Below the pieces are notes generated by a model. It searched no databases, was not told the origin of the DNA, and saw only the letters and a list, made by a program, of their open reading frames with translations. 64,000 nucleotides of DNA from the NCBI RefSeq assembly GCF_001540865.1, contig NC_033622.1, positions 12,964,797 through 13,028,796 of the forward strand, written 5' to 3'. Within the stretch, counting starts at the first letter, position 1. Each line of letters starts with the position of its first letter. The position numbers and the translations under genes were made by a program. The stretch is from Ananas comosus (taxonomy: Eukaryota; Streptophyta; Magnoliopsida; Poales; Bromeliaceae). Below, piece after piece: positions 13,009-25,572 of the stretch.

Positions 13009-13699
13009 ATATATAAGAGAGAGGTGGGATGGGGTGCTTGAGAAAAAATATTTAATTTATTGCGGCACCTAATCGTTTTGCACGTTTAACTAGCTCAAAT
13101 CTTAAAGCAACATGAACAACGGTGAAGAATGTCGCTTTTACCATACAAATAACTCGTACAATGGGGCAACATATAATGTTTGCTTGTGCTCAATTCGAAT
13201 CTCGCCAAAGGTAAGAGTGGGATGATCTTTCACCTTTTCTTAAAACCGTTCATTTTTTGCTGTGCCAATAGTGTGAGCAGGAATTTTCTATTCACCTAAT
13301 AACAAAGAAGCTACTGTCATAGTTCAGTAAGCAAATAGTTCTTGTAGAAGCCCATATGCTATTTCTTTCTAGCGTTTGTTGTTACCTGTGCACGTGTACG
13401 GACAAAGAAAGGAGAGTACTCGCCCAAAAAAGCAGTAAACCAAGATTCCAAACCAAGTAAATGATGATGCAGTTTATCTCCCCGTATATTTAAAAGATTG
13501 CGAGGTAAACTATTTGTGATTTTCTTTTTGTTTTGGTTTTATTTGAACGTGTACGGCCAAGTAATTTTGATTGCTCACCAGAATCACATTTGGAGTGCCC
13601 AATAGAGAGAAAAAGATACACATCTCGGAGAAGTATTAAACTCGATCATATACATGAGGAGCCAATTGCAAGTTAAATAATTCGGAATCAAGTGTTTAA
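12540..13699. other. Intergenic DNA between convergent genes
   Basis: The 3' region of the bHLH gene is followed by a (GA)n run at about 12971-13007. No other gene or clear repeat was recognised. Confidence 0.4.
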
Positions 13700-14144
13700 C
13701 TCTGAAGATTGTTCGGTACATGAATGAATAACCTGAAATTCTTCAGTCAAAATAAAAAACAAAACTCGAAAAAAGAACACGATCACATGAAATTATGTGA
13801 AAACTTAATGCGGTTCTGCTTTCTATCAAGAGCTATGAGAATCACCATATTATAACATAACATCCGATCTGTTGAAAAGAAGAACAAAGTGTTTCGACAC
13901 TTAAAAAAGACCACAGTATGAAAGGAATCCTTTACAGAGTGGCCCAGAACATTTGTTTGGAGAAACATGCCAAGAACTGCTACATCATATGGATCTCCAG
14001 TATCGCAACTACCAAACATTGGACTTAAACCTCTTTAGAATATTCAGAACGAGAGTACAGTAGCTTTTGCCACGACTTGCTCTGCCGCAACTCGCTAGCA
14101 AGGAACCCTCATATCAAGCTTTCGATAATCAATGGCGCGAAACT

Positions 14145-16659
14145 TTAGGGCGAGTGGATTACTTGCTCTCTTTCCCTGCATCAAAGAACAGAACGAACAG
14201 TATCAGCAAACCTTAATTGAATAATTTGCATAGTCAAAAGATATTACTAAACATAGTGAACTCACATTCAAGTTGTAATAAACAAAAACTCGGGTCTCTT
14301 CATGCAGGATTGTTGTTCATGATTGTTTGCTGGTAGAGAATTGCATGGGCATTCACAGGTAAGGGGCAAAAATTAATATAAAAAGGGCGCACACATTTAT
14401 CATTGGATGTTTTAGATCATGCCACTCAAGAGGCAGGACGGAAGAGAGAGCTATTAAGAGCAGTTGGCCATACAATTGCTGTTTCAGAGAGGGCGCCATT
14501 TAGAGCAGTTGGTTATATAATTGCTGTCGCTGAAACACGCACAAGCGCATGATATTAAGATACAAATGCAAGCCCAAAATGCTGCGAAAGACCTTAAAAA
14601 TCTATACAAACTTCACTATGACATCAGAAAATTCTAATGCAAAGTACTTATACGGAGGTATTTCCCCCATAACCCTGACAAAGAAAAGAAAAAAGAAAAA
14701 AAGTAAAACTCACTTTTGATATTTCTGATTTACTGTACTAATTTTAACAGAGACTGAAGATGAGAGTTGATAAGATAAAGAACACTACATTTGGAAAAAA
14801 ACTATCCTCTGAGAACCACTGTAACTTAGATTAATAACTAGATGTTCTTAACAAAGAGTGTACAATAGATGAGTTGGACCACTAATACTCCATCATACTT
14901 TAGTAAAAGAAAAAAAAAAAGGAAATTAAGGGTCTAGAATAATCAGCTAGATGATGTAGAAGACAGTTTTTGTGGCTAAAAAAGCATCTCTAGGAGCCTG
15001 TGGACAAGCAGCTTTTAGGGGAAAGGAATGGTCCCCTAAATCAGTAGAAAACAAAGGGACAATCGAGTATGCACATAGCTGGATCCATCCCCCTTCTTAA
15101 TTAAAACAATACCTGCATCAAAAAGGAAGCATCATTGCAGGAAACAAACAAGTCTATATGGATCAGAAAGTCAAGCTTAATTGGAGATCTCAGCTGTTAT
15201 CGAACGTGCGAAAGTACGTACCAACAATTTAAAAGAGTATTACAATCCATTATCTGTCGGTGTAATACTAAACGTGATACGTATATTGTTCCTAGACTTC
15301 AGCTCCAATATAAATGATTAATACCATCATTTTCTGCTGCACCAAAGAGATTTACTGCTATAAATATATCATTGGCTTTACTGAATTTGCATATGAAGTT
15401 ACTCCAGTGATGATCAGAATTGCCTTGCAAGGCATCTACTTGTGATCAAATTATAGAAGTAACAAGGTTAAGAAATCACATATGGCCTAGAGCTCAAATG
15501 TTTTTTTTTTGAGGGAAAGGTAGCATGCTACCCGCTTCATTCAATGGAGAAGTAAACTTAGCTACATGTGTGAGGCAACTTAGGCCTCGAAAGGGGCGGA
15601 AAAAAAAAAATCGTCAGCTGATTTATCGTGCTAGTGACCAGAAAGAAATTCCACCCATTGATGCGTTAGCTGCTTAATCTTACGGATTCCAAGGAAAGGG
15701 TTAGGTTTGATCATTCTGAAAATCACATTATTTCTAATCTCCCAAGTGACCCACCGGCATGCAATTAAGCCTAATGGCCCGGGGTTTAAAGGGAGCGAGC
15801 TTTTTCTGCACATCCATATGTCCCAGACCGAAGTCACGTTATGACCTAAATCCCTTGGCTGAATATTCTCCAAAGCCAAAGCCATAAGGAATCTGGAAAA
15901 CACACACCGGGTAAATAGATGATCCACAGTTTCTTCTGCCGTCCCGCATAGTACACAGTCCGTGTTACCAGTCCATCCTCTCTTAAGGAGATTATCTGCA
16001 GTCAGGGGCCTTTTTTTGAGGACGAGCTAGCAAAAAACTTTCACTTTTAAAGGAATACAGAGTCGCCACAACTTGCTAGCATGAGCATCCCTCGTGCCCC
16101 CATCACAAAGCATGACGTAGGTTGACTTTACTGAGAAGCGTCCGTCCGGGTTCCAATGCCAATGCACACTATCAGGGCCCTGGTCAACTCGGATGTTACC
16201 GATCTTTGCTTTAAGTGCTGCAATACTAGTAGTTAAACCGTGGTCATTACTATTGCCACACCCCAAAATCTTGCGCCAATTCCATCCATTATTTCCCAGA
16301 CAATCACTGTTTTCAAATTTTTTAGGCTCGAAGACTAAAACACCTCCGGAAATAGCGATTGAAATGTAGTATCCCCGCACCAGCGATTTGACCAGAAATC
16401 GATAATACGACCATTTCCTAACTCAAGGTAAGTACCCCATTTGAAGATATCCTTTTGACTTAGAGCTCAAATGTTAAGTTGGTATTATAGTGAATATGAC
16501 TAGAATACAGTAGAAAAACAAGAGTTAACAAAGGGAAGAGACCTGGATCTTTCTTCACTATAATATTCCACAGCAGGCTTAGGAAATGAAGAGAGAGAGA
16601 ACAAGAAACCACCTAATCCAATAGCTTCATACACCACATTGTTGGCATATTCAAACCAC
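14145..16659 (-). CDS. 3' part of an unidentified gene (two exons)
   Basis: An exon at 16543-16659 has a strong pyrimidine tract and acceptor (tcttcttag) and an AG|GT donor. Only one of its three frames is open: WFEYANNVVYEAIG, then a hydrophobic LGGFLFSLSSF, then KPAVEYYSEERS. It ends in phase 2 and joins the next acceptor (gatgcag, exon from 14175) in frame, finishing REREQVIHSP before TAA at 14147-14145. This looks like the end of a membrane protein, but I do not recognise the family. A possible upstream exon (about 16741-16800) would read LYGIQPVWVFPW and joins in phase, but no AG acceptor precedes it. A LINE sits in the intron between the two exons. The region could be a pseudogene. Confidence 0.35.
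15488..16475 (-). mobile_element. 5'-truncated LINE with target-site duplication
   Basis: The insertion runs 15501-16460 in minus orientation, with its poly(A) seen as the T run at 15501-15510. The 15-bp direct repeat tagagctcaaatgtt lies on both sides (left 15488 onward, right 16461-16475). The coding remnant shows the reverse-transcriptase zinc-binding region: WHWNPDGRFSVKSTY at about 16100-16160, then CVLCG, DHLFTRC and the neighbouring WEIRNNVIF block down to about 15640. Stops interrupt it, so it is inactive. Its 3' end resembles the SINE family tail. Confidence 0.85.
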
Positions 16660-19600
16660 CTAAGAAGAAAAAACAAAAATTAAGGACAAAACTTTTTGAT
16701 TACGAAGTTAGACAGATCAAATAAATCAAATATCAACTTACAAGTAGTAATCTTGTTTAGATGCAACACACCATGGAAAGACCCAAACAGGTTGTATTCC
16801 ATATAGCAAAAGATTTAGTTGTAGTTACAAACAGCTTTCGTGAACCATCAACACACTCTGCAGGTGTTGAAGCAACAGGTTCCCTGAACTCCATGTAAAA
16901 TCAAGATACTCCAATAGACAATCAAATGCCATCCACCGTGCAGGTGCTGAAGCTGCCACTTTATGACCAATAACATTGGGCCACTGCAAAAAACTGATCT
17001 TCAAACAATCACAGCCACGATATAAAGGGCTCCTTTTTCTTGGTTGGGCTTTCTGTCTCTATTCTTATGCTTCCGTAGCTGGATTAACTGCTAGATCAAA
17101 GAGGCCACCTTAAGAGACGTTCCAGGTTGCAATATGCTAAATATCAATAGAAGTTGTAGAAAACCTTTGAGAGAGAATTTATATACAATATATAAGATAT
17201 GTTTTCTTTCCCGTAACATAACAATTGCCTGGTACTGTCATGGGCATATTACAACATACGACCATGGCCATAACATATAATTGCTGTTACCATCATGCAC
17301 AGATTACAATAGATAACCATGTTGAGCAATTTATAGAACACACCCGTTCAGAGTGTTGTCAAATGTTTGTTCACTCTTTAGAGACAATTATATACAACAA
17401 TCTAGAGTCATCAATAGGCACTCTGCTTTTCATTCAGTCTAAGTTAATCTGGAGATTTCCATGCGTACTAAATTATTTAAGAAGTGCTTTAATGGCCATT
17501 TAGAAAAATAAATCAGCAGATAACAGAAATATGAACAATAACTCCTCTGGAAACATTGGAACTCCAAACTTCCACGTCTTTTGTAAGGATGTGCTAATTC
17601 TAGAATGATGACATCATCCTCCCATATAGTCAGAAACTTGGCCGAGAAGAGAAAGACTAACCAATGAAGAAAGAAAACAATGAAGGAGAAAATTACAATG
17701 ATGCAAATAGCTACTTTCAATTCCACAGACATATTACTTCCACAAAATATAAGTATTTTAGTCATGCATACTCTCATCACAGGCCAAATTATTGCATTGA
17801 AGATTAAACCATGGGTCAAAGCTGAATAATACTGGAATATATCGGGATCCACGCTTCAAGGCTCTTTAACTTGAGAACCTAAGAAATTAAATTTAAGTTT
17901 CTAAAGGTCAGACATTGGCAAAGGTCTGAAGAGGCCAGATCAGTGACATGAAAGGATTGTAACATCTAATTTGGTGGTATGATCAGAGATTGTTGATCAG
18001 CATGAAAATATCATGACTTCATTGTACATACAAGCGCATTATCGGAGATGCTATAAGTTTGTCCACACTGAAATAACACATTGCATCTGGCCTCGAGCTG
18101 ATCCTGCTTCAATTTTGATTCCATAAAAGTACAACTGTAATAATTTTGATTCCATTAGAGTACATGTAATGCTGAATAAGATACTATTTTGTTCATCTTT
18201 CGAGCTACCAGTGATAGCCAAAATGTGAAAGATCGCCCTCACCGCATAAGAAATTTAAGTCAGTTACTGAATAATCACTAAGCAATCAGTTACTGGATAA
18301 CCACTAAGGAAACTAAGTTGGTTTGCATAGTCCTGGTGTGAACCAACAAAATATTTAAAAAACAACTTGGTAATAATTTGCATAGATGAATCAATAATAG
18401 TAATACTTACAACCAGGATTCTTCCATGAACAGAGATGTGAAGAGCGACCAACATAGAATCTAATAAATGGGTATGCAACCATCACGTGACAAATGGAAC
18501 AAAATCTACATACAAAGTACATTTATAAACTAGGGAAATTTGGTTCAAAAGAGTTCCAAGATATCACTGAGGAGCTGAGAAACTTAACAAGACCTTTTAC
18601 AGCTCATGCGGTGAGGCAAATTCCCCACACTACTAGAGCTTAAGCCAGCGGTTGCACTTCATTGGTACATGACGGCTGTGTGATTTCTCCGAAAGAAAGT
18701 CAGCCTGCTAAACAACATAGACTGAAAGGCTGGAGATTTTAAAAAGAAGGTTCCATGGGAAAATCACACAAATCAGAAAAGGAATAACTAAAGTGACAAT
18801 CAAAACAGAGGAAATGTGCTATAACATGAAAATCTTGGGTATAAGGAGAAACAGAAAGTTCAAAAGCAGAACAAGGCCTCTCACCGAAATGAGTTGCTTG
18901 GAATAAACTGTAAAAAAAAAGGTCGAATATAATCTCCAAAAGGTACTTCAAGCAAGTAAGAAAAGCAGATGTCATTTATGTTGACTAAAGATATATTATG
19001 CAAAAGATAGATCACAATGATAAGATACACACACACAGGCACACATCATTATTATATAAATATACACACACATCATTACAAGCTTCAAAGCTGTTGTTCT
19101 TAAATATCAAACTAAGGTCAATTCGATTTCTTCTCACAGCCTCCATCCAATTTATTTCTAGATTTCCCCTTATCCTTCTGAAACCTCTCAATTGTGTGTG
19201 GTACCTTCCACTACGGGGAACTCGCCTAAAGAAATTCAGTTCATTGCATCTAAATACTAAACCATCTGAAGGAAATGATTAAAAGAGTATGAAATCATAC
19301 GAAGACAGTAAATATCAGGCTGGAAAATGAAGTACAGAACATAAATACCACATAGTAAGATCATTAGAGTTGTTTCTATTTATATCCATTGTTAACTATG
19401 TACGTTCATAAGAAAGTAAGTGACCATGCTGCCAAGACTGGAAAATTCAAGTAAGTGATATCTACATAATCAAAACAAAGTAACAGACCAGAGTAAAAGA
19501 AGAGCTTGCTAAAGCTCATGCTAATACACATCTTCAGCAAATAATATTGAACACCTACACAAGACAACCACACGTGACGTAAAGATTTGGCAACGCATTA

Positions 19601-20043
19601 GCACACGACTAAAGAGAAAAACATGCACCTATCTTTCTGTAGAAATCCATATATTATAAAAAACAAGCCTGCGAAATGGAAATAAGTAATAGAGTTATCA
19701 GCGTAAAGTATTCTGGCAAGTAAAACAGGACGGTCAGAGAGGCGAACCCAAGTGTCTTTTGCAACTTAAATTTCATTGACCAAATTGAAGCATGATACAG
19801 CTATTTTAGCTGATCTTTTGGTACAGCACCAAATTGATACATGAAATCATTCAGCTTATTACTATGATTATTGTAACTCTTCTAGCACCAGTAAGTATGA
19901 AGAGAAACTCTTTTATTGAAAGCCTTCACCTCTTTTTACATTTGTATATACGAGCAGCTCCCGATTGCTGAGACTGCTCCTCCTATCAAAATTCCGTAAC
20001 TATAACCTACTCACAAGCAGGATAAGAGTTCCCCCATCCAACT

Positions 20044-21060
20044 TCACATTGGGAGAATGGAACTCCTCGCGCGTCCATGTCTAGAGAAGAAGAACCCCCT
20101 GCTGCTGCTCGACGAGGATCTTCCAATTTCAGGGTAACTCCTTTGAGTCGACGCTGTTTTCGAAGGATTCGCCTGCTTCTCCTTATCTTTAGAGCTCTGC
20201 TCTTCTTGATCAATGGGTTCCTTCCCACTCTCATCGGCTCCCTGTTCATCCACCATCCCGGCCACATTCATGCTTATGAAGGGCGAGTCCATGGAAACCG
20301 ACCGCCGAACCGGCTGCAACCCACTCTCTCCCAAATCACTATCAACCGTCGACGATTCGGAGTCCCCGGCGGGCAAAACCCCCACAGGCAATTCGTCGAA
20401 CACATCGCGGGCGCCGACTCCGATCTCTAAAACCCCAGCGGGGGCGGGGTCGACGATGCGGGCCCGGCAGAGGGGGCAGCTGACGTGGGAGCGCAGCCAC
20501 GTGTCGATGCACGCCACGTGGAAGGCGTGGGCGCACTTGGGGAGCAGCCGCACGAGCTCGCCGTCGCGGAACTCGCCGAGGCACACGGAGCAGTCGGCGG
20601 CGCCGAGGAGCCCCGTCTCGGACTTGTACTCCGCCACCGCGATCGACGCGATCGTGGCCTCGTCGAGCCCCACGGTCCTGATGTACCACACGTGGTGCAC
20701 CTCCCCGTCCCCGTCCCCATCCCCGTCCCCATCCCACTCCCCCTCCGCCGTGGCGGAGGCGGCGCCGCCGCTCGCTGCGGAGGAGGCGCGGCGGCGGCGG
20801 CGGCGGAGGAGGAGGAGGAGGAGGACGACGGAGAAGGAGAGGAGGAGGAGGAAGAGGGCGGCGGCGAGGAGGACGGAGGCGGCGAGGTGGAGGTGGCGGT
20901 GGTCGATGTGGAGGGTGGTGGTGTCGGCGGTGGACTGCGATGGCGGCAGCGGCGGCGGCGGCGGCGGGAGGGGGAACGGGGGGAAGCAGGGGAGGTAGGA
21001 GCAGAGGACGTAGCAATCGGGGCAATCGGGGGTGGGGATGATCCGACGGCTGGGGTCCAT
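20044..21060 (-). CDS. ATL-type RING-H2 E3 ubiquitin ligase
   Basis: An intronless gene of 338 aa, as usual for the ATL family. It starts MDPSRRIIPTPDCPDC with a Cys/Pro-rich N-terminus, followed by one membrane segment at about 58-86. A basic and Ala/Gly region follows, then a (DG)n run. The GLD box is at 131-133 (VGLDEATI). The RING-H2 has C157, C160, C176, H178, H181, C184, C195 and C198, with W188 and the CPLC proline that typify ATLs. The Ser-rich tail ends RARSSILPM. Expected role: membrane-bound ubiquitin transfer from an E2 to unknown substrates, often in stress or defence signalling in this family. The nearest relatives by layout are ATL13/ATL54-like proteins, but I cannot rank them. 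The exon is very GC-rich; the antisense open frames are shadows. Confidence 0.95.
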   Translation of the reverse strand: MDPSRRIIPTPDCPDCYVLCSYLPCFPPFPLPPPPPPLPPSQSTADTTTLHIDHRHLHLAASVLLAAALFLLLLSFSVVLLLLLLRRRRRRASSAASGGAASATAEGEWDGDGDGDGDGEVHHVWYIRTVGLDEATIASIAVAEYKSETGLLGAADCSVCLGEFRDGELVRLLPKCAHAFHVACIDTWLRSHVSCPLCRARIVDPAPAGVLEIGVGARDVFDELPVGVLPAGDSESSTVDSDLGESGLQPVRRSVSMDSPFISMNVAGMVDEQGADESGKEPIDQEEQSSKDKEKQANPSKTASTQRSYPEIGRSSSSSSRGFFFSRHGRARSSILPM

Positions 21061-21310
21061 CGGATGGGATGGGGTCGGATCAGGTGGGATCGGACGGTGG
21101 GGATGGGAAGGTGGAGGCGCTTCGCATGGTGGGGGGAAACTGAGAGGAAGGAGCCGGAGGAGATGATGGCGAAGAGCTTCTTAATAAGTCTGACGGGTTC
21201 GGTAGTTGGTGAAGTCAACGGCAGTGGGCGGGAGGTGAGACTACTGTTGCCGTTACTCTCTGTAGACCTTCCAAAAGCTACCCCAAAAGTTACCCCAAAC
21301 CATCTGTGCA

Positions 21311-21376
21311 AAAAAAAAAAAAAAAAAAAAAAAAAANNNNNNNNNNNNNTAAAACAAAAAAAAAAAAAAAAAAAAC
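21311..21376. other. Poly(A) run with 13-base assembly gap
   Basis: An A run flanks N at 21337-21349. The true length is unknown. Confidence 0.95.
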
Positions 21377-22865
21377 ACAGATTTAAAATTTAAAATTTAA
21401 AATTTTAATGCTCATTCTTTTATATCTTCTTTCCTCCGTTTGGTTACAAAATTAAGGAAGCTTTTGAAAGCCCTGTTAATAAAGATAAATTATTATCATC
21501 TTTCATTAATTTGTTTTAAGTTATATTCTATATTTAAGCTATTATTTCCGTATCAATACTAACGTGCTGGTAACGGCGATTTCGCTTCGCATGAATTATG
21601 TCGCTGTGTGGAATAAATAATTTTAATTTTTTAAAAAAATTAGTGTTTACTATGTCCACAGATTGTTGATGATGATGGGGAACGAGAGACGTACGTGTTG
21701 CAATGAGTTTCACCCATTTTGCTAAACTATTAAATAACTACAATTGCTAAGATGAATATATATAAATTAAAATAATATGATTAAGTAGTAATGCAGAACT
21801 ATTTGAATCGGCTTATTAAAATATTTCAATTTCAACATACTTTGTGAGAAAAAATTTTCTGATCTTTTAATTATTTATTTTTAATATCTTATTATTTGCT
21901 GTGACTACTGACTAAACGCTGAAGAAATCTCATGTAAAGATTTAATTATATATTTGGAAAATAAAAAAGGAAAAACGTGCTTAGACTATATTAAAAAGCG
22001 GATTGGTTCATCGGTTGACGTGGCCAAATTATTATTCAAGATTCATACAGGGAAATAGAGAAAGTTAGGTACGAGTTTACTCGTTTAGATCGAAATGGGA
22101 ACTAAAGTGGATAATCCATTAGGTTTTTTTTTTAATAGTTTTTCTAAATAATGTTCTAAGAATTTTTGTTTAGGTTAATACACAGTTAATGTAATTCGCA
22201 AGACAAGAGTACGGTTAGGAGTAAAATGCATACCAAGTTAGAACGAGGATGGTATAATAATGGTGGTAGTTGGTGGTTGATATTTAGAACCGGCCGTTTG
22301 GATGTTCTACAAAATGTAGGCATAACAATTAATATTATTTTTGTGAGAGAAATGTGGTATGTGATGCATTTTGTTTATTTTTAAAAAATAAATTTAGATA
22401 AAAATATAAAATAATTAGGCTTCGAATTTAAAATTTTGAATATAGATCGTTAAATTCTTAAACAACCGCGCTAAATATGGTAGAAAAATATGACAATTAA
22501 TACTGGTGTCGGCCAACTAAGAAAAAAAGAGTTCATCTCAAATAAAGTTTCTAGTAACGAAAAATGCGGAAAATTCATTCTCAATCATTCATGACTTTTT
22601 TTTCGTTAATGTGCTTTGTGATTTACAATCTATTTTACTATTCATTTTAATCGTTTATTACAATTAAAATTAAGCATTTGATCCCATTTTATTAGTACAT
22701 TCTTCACCTAGTAAGCTAATTGTTGAATATAAATATTAAAAAATTATTCTATGCAGGTTAAATTTTTTAAGATAAGTGATTGTTGAAACAAAAGATTCTG
22801 AATTCTAATATAAAAGCATCATTATCATCCCGAGTTCAAGTGCATGCCCACATGCAAAAGAGTGT

Positions 22866-22898
<33 letters not shown>

Positions 22899-23234
22899 AA
22901 ATTATCCTCATCTAATAACTTAAACTTTTGAAAAGAGTGGGCACATAAAATCGTATAGCATACGATAGATTTGGTGGTAGCTTTTGTCAACAACTCCAAT
23001 CCTTTCAACAAAGAGCAAGAGCAGTTTCCTACGAAAACTATCTTTGATTGGTCAAAATGTGCAAGGAATCCCCAATGAAAATGAAATGAGACAAAAAGAA
23101 AAGAAGAGAAAAGAAAAGCACCAATAAATAAATCCACAACCCAAAAAGACCAATAGCATATGCACCTTGTCCCAAGTTATCACCTTCCTTATACTAATTT
23201 TTCATCAATTTAAGTTGATTCACATACCAAGTCC
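21377..23234. other. Intergenic DNA with one SINE relic
   Basis: AT-rich and without genes. A reverse, very diverged SINE-family copy lies at about 22345-22480 (body phrase tttgtttatttttaaaaaataaatttag). A (TA)n run at about 22867-22893 lies some 340 bp before the next start codon. Confidence 0.45.
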
Positions 23235-25122
23235 ATGGCGCTGTCGAGTTCTCTCATGCGCTCCGTCTCCTCCTCGCATCGCTCCGTTCGCAGTAGCTCC
23301 CTCCGTCAACCCCCTCTCGTCGATCAAACCGTATCATCGATCTCTTTACCAGTTCGCGGGCATCGAGCTGTTGTCGCTCTTGCGATGGACTCGTCCCGCA
23401 TCGACACCGCAGTTCCGACTACAGAAGACTCAAAGTATGCATGTTATCCTTGCTCAAAACATTAGAAGCAATATATACATGCAATATAAGAATATTGTTT
23501 TTTCGTTAAATTTCCTTGTGGTGCTACTTTGATGTAGAGCGACAAATACAACCGTTGGATCGGCAGAGACCGCAGAGGCGAGTAAAGGAGATCCAGAGTA
23601 TGTGATCTTCATCAAAGATTATGCTTTTTTGGTTTTCCTTTTTGTTAAACTCCTTTTAGAACTTTATCTAATAGTGTTTTTCGTGAACGTGATTATTACA
23701 AGGTGGATAGTACTGCATACGAACGGCGAGATCGGTTCGGGTAATTCCGGTGGTCGTGGCGGCTTTTCTCTACCCAACATTCCAGTACCTCACATTCCCC
23801 CGTGGTAATTAATTAAGAGCTAATTAATTTAAGGTGTTCAAATCATTTCCTCTTCTTAATTTCGATTCAATATGATCATTACATGAAGAGTTTTGTGGTT
23901 GGATTATTCTGTTCCTTTCTTAGGGCAAGATGGGTGCTTGGTACCATATTTTGCGTCGCAATTCCGCTTTACAAGCGAATGAGAAGAATCGAAGGTACGG
24001 ATATATTGAGATTTTTTTTGCTTTTCGTACACAAGAAGTTCATCTTTCGTTTTAGATAAAAGCTCCGAAATTTCGGACTTCGGTTTCCTTAATAGCGAAT
24101 TAAGTTTCTTAAAAGCGGAGCGAAATAAATTCTAAATTGTTGCTACTAAATATGAACACTTTAGTTTGTGATGGTGCAATTCTAATCTTAATACCATCAT
24201 GTTACATTTGTTAGATAAGGTGGAAAAGACCGCGGAAACTGCGATCGAAGTCATAGAGAAGGTGTCTGAGGTGACAGAAAAGGTAGCTTCCGACGTGGCC
24301 AACGCTCTTCCCGGCGACGGAAATATAAAGGAAGCAGCTTTGAAGATTGAGAAAATAGCTGAAGAAGTAGACAAAGATGCGGGAAAAGCCGAAGCCATCC
24401 TCCACAAGGTCCTCTCTAATTAATGCTAAAATATTATTGTCTTTTTCAATCAAGCATCATTAATTGCTCAAGAGTTTCTAATCTTGATTAGCACATTATA
24501 AACGGTTAAAATGGCAAGTTGTATATTAGTTTGTACTTTAATACTCAAGTATATACTGCACACGCATACAAGGTACACATAGAATTTTTGTGCGCACGAA
24601 GTTTCTTTGAGTTGGACTATTTCAATTTTTGACCATCAATTACTTTAGGACAATGTTTTTGCTTATAAGGAACTAACTCATCTAAACATGTTCTCCTAAT
24701 TAAGTAGACACTGACCAAACAAGTTAGCATTTAAAGATTGACAAGTATTATTAGACTAAAAATGTTGAAAAAAATGATGCAATGGATATTCCAAACTTGG
24801 AAAAAAATCTATGTAGCCTTTTTGTTTTCTTTTAAATTCGAGATAGCCAATGAAACAAGCAATTGTTGGTTTAGTTCACCGTGTATTTTATTTTATTTCA
24901 TTTATTAATTTATTTATATTGCTAGAGCAGGTTGATGAGATAAGAGAAGAGGTGGATGCAATAGTGAACCCTATCATCAAGGAAGGGGAGTCCATAAAGA
25001 AAGAAAAGCAAGAAGAGGACAAGTCAAAACATATCACAGAGAAAGAAAACCAAGAAAAGGAGGAAGCAAAACCTAGCACAGATCAATCACAAACCAATGG
25101 AGAATCAAATGATCAGAAATAA
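23235..25122 (+). CDS. Probable chloroplast inner-envelope protein, At1g42960/At5g16660-like
   Basis: Six exons fit GT..AG rules in one continuous frame: 23235-23434, 23538-23597, 23703-23804, 23924-23994, 24215-24408 and 24931-25122, giving 272 aa. Residues 1-50 are Ser/Arg-rich like a plastid transit peptide. A Gly-rich linker and PNIPVPHIPPW follow. The single membrane segment is WVLGTIFCVAIPLY at about 124-137. The C-terminal half is a charged helix-rich domain (KVEKTAETAIEVIEKVSEVT..., HKVDEIREEV...) with strong coiled-coil character, ending in a Lys/Glu/Gln tail. The layout matches a small plant family of unknown biochemical function reported in the plastid envelope; the assignment is from memory of that layout. 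Start chosen: CCATGGC context. The in-frame linkage of small exons 2-4 is the least certain part. Confidence 0.8.
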
Positions 25123-25428
25123 TTCAGATTTTTTAAAAATTATTTTTTTTATCAGAAACGATTCGTAGATACATGAATTATGAAATAAAAGCTCTCTTAA
25201 TTTGTTGTTGTGTTCATTGAATTTTTCTTCCTCTGAATCTTTGTAAATATATATGTCTCGGCCTTTGTATTAGGCAATGCTTGAAACACAATAGTATATG
25301 CATGCAAATTGGGCTCCACATATGATTCTATGTAATATTGGTTGCTAAGTGGTGTTCTAGGAGGCTCCCATATTTTATAGTCAACTCCAGAAAGGATATA
25401 TGAGAATAGTTGATTATGTCTATTTTAC
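25123..25428. other. 3' flank of the envelope-protein gene
   Basis: The sequence contains an aataaa-type signal region around 25180-25200 (atgaaataaaagctc), consistent with a poly(A) site about 60 bp after the stop. Confidence 0.5.
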
Positions 25429-25572
25429 TGGTCGTCCCTAAAGCAAGTGGCAAAGGATTTGATGGTTGGTACCTGAGACCTAAAATTTGAATCCTAGTTG
25501 ATTCACATTTTAAACTTCATTTATAAATGAAGTGGGTAGCGTGCTACCTATCTCTCAAAGAAAAAAAAAAAG
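25429..25572 (+). mobile_element. SINE, tRNA-like family, forward copy
   Basis: A well-kept copy. The box A-like segment is taaagcaagtggcaaagg. The box B-like segment is aatttgaatcctagttg. The family body is atgaagtgggtagcgtgc, then ctacctatctctcaa and a poly(A) ending at about 25572. This copy and the one at 60300-60450 define the consensus used for the others. Confidence 0.75.

Larger units (their letters stand above)
13700..19950 (-). other. Probable minus-strand transcription unit with many introns
   Basis: The plus strand is A-rich and purine-rich throughout, so the minus strand is T-rich like a plant intron. Several short minus-strand stretches are bordered by good AG and GT sites, for example around 17830-17865, 18040-18115, 18410-18500 and 19198-19270. 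In most of them more than one frame stays open and phases do not chain uniquely, so I do not assert a full gene model. The best-supported part is given separately (14145-16659). A LINE lies inside. Confidence 0.35.

Noticed and set aside
16741..16982. A longer exon reading WPNVIGHKVAASAPARW continuing to LYGIQPVWVFPW
   Set aside because: It has a good acceptor at 16985 but an in-frame TAA, and two other frames over the same stretch are also open. The coding frame cannot be decided.
20213..21393. Several long open frames of 220-300 codons across the RING-H2 gene, both strands
   Set aside because: High GC removes stop codons in all frames. Only the frame with membrane segment, GLD box and full RING-H2 is biologically coherent. 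One of the others even runs through the N gap.
25429..25500. tRNA gene suggested by box A and box B-like motifs
   Set aside because: No cloverleaf can be drawn, and the segment continues into a repeated body and poly(A); it is a SINE head.
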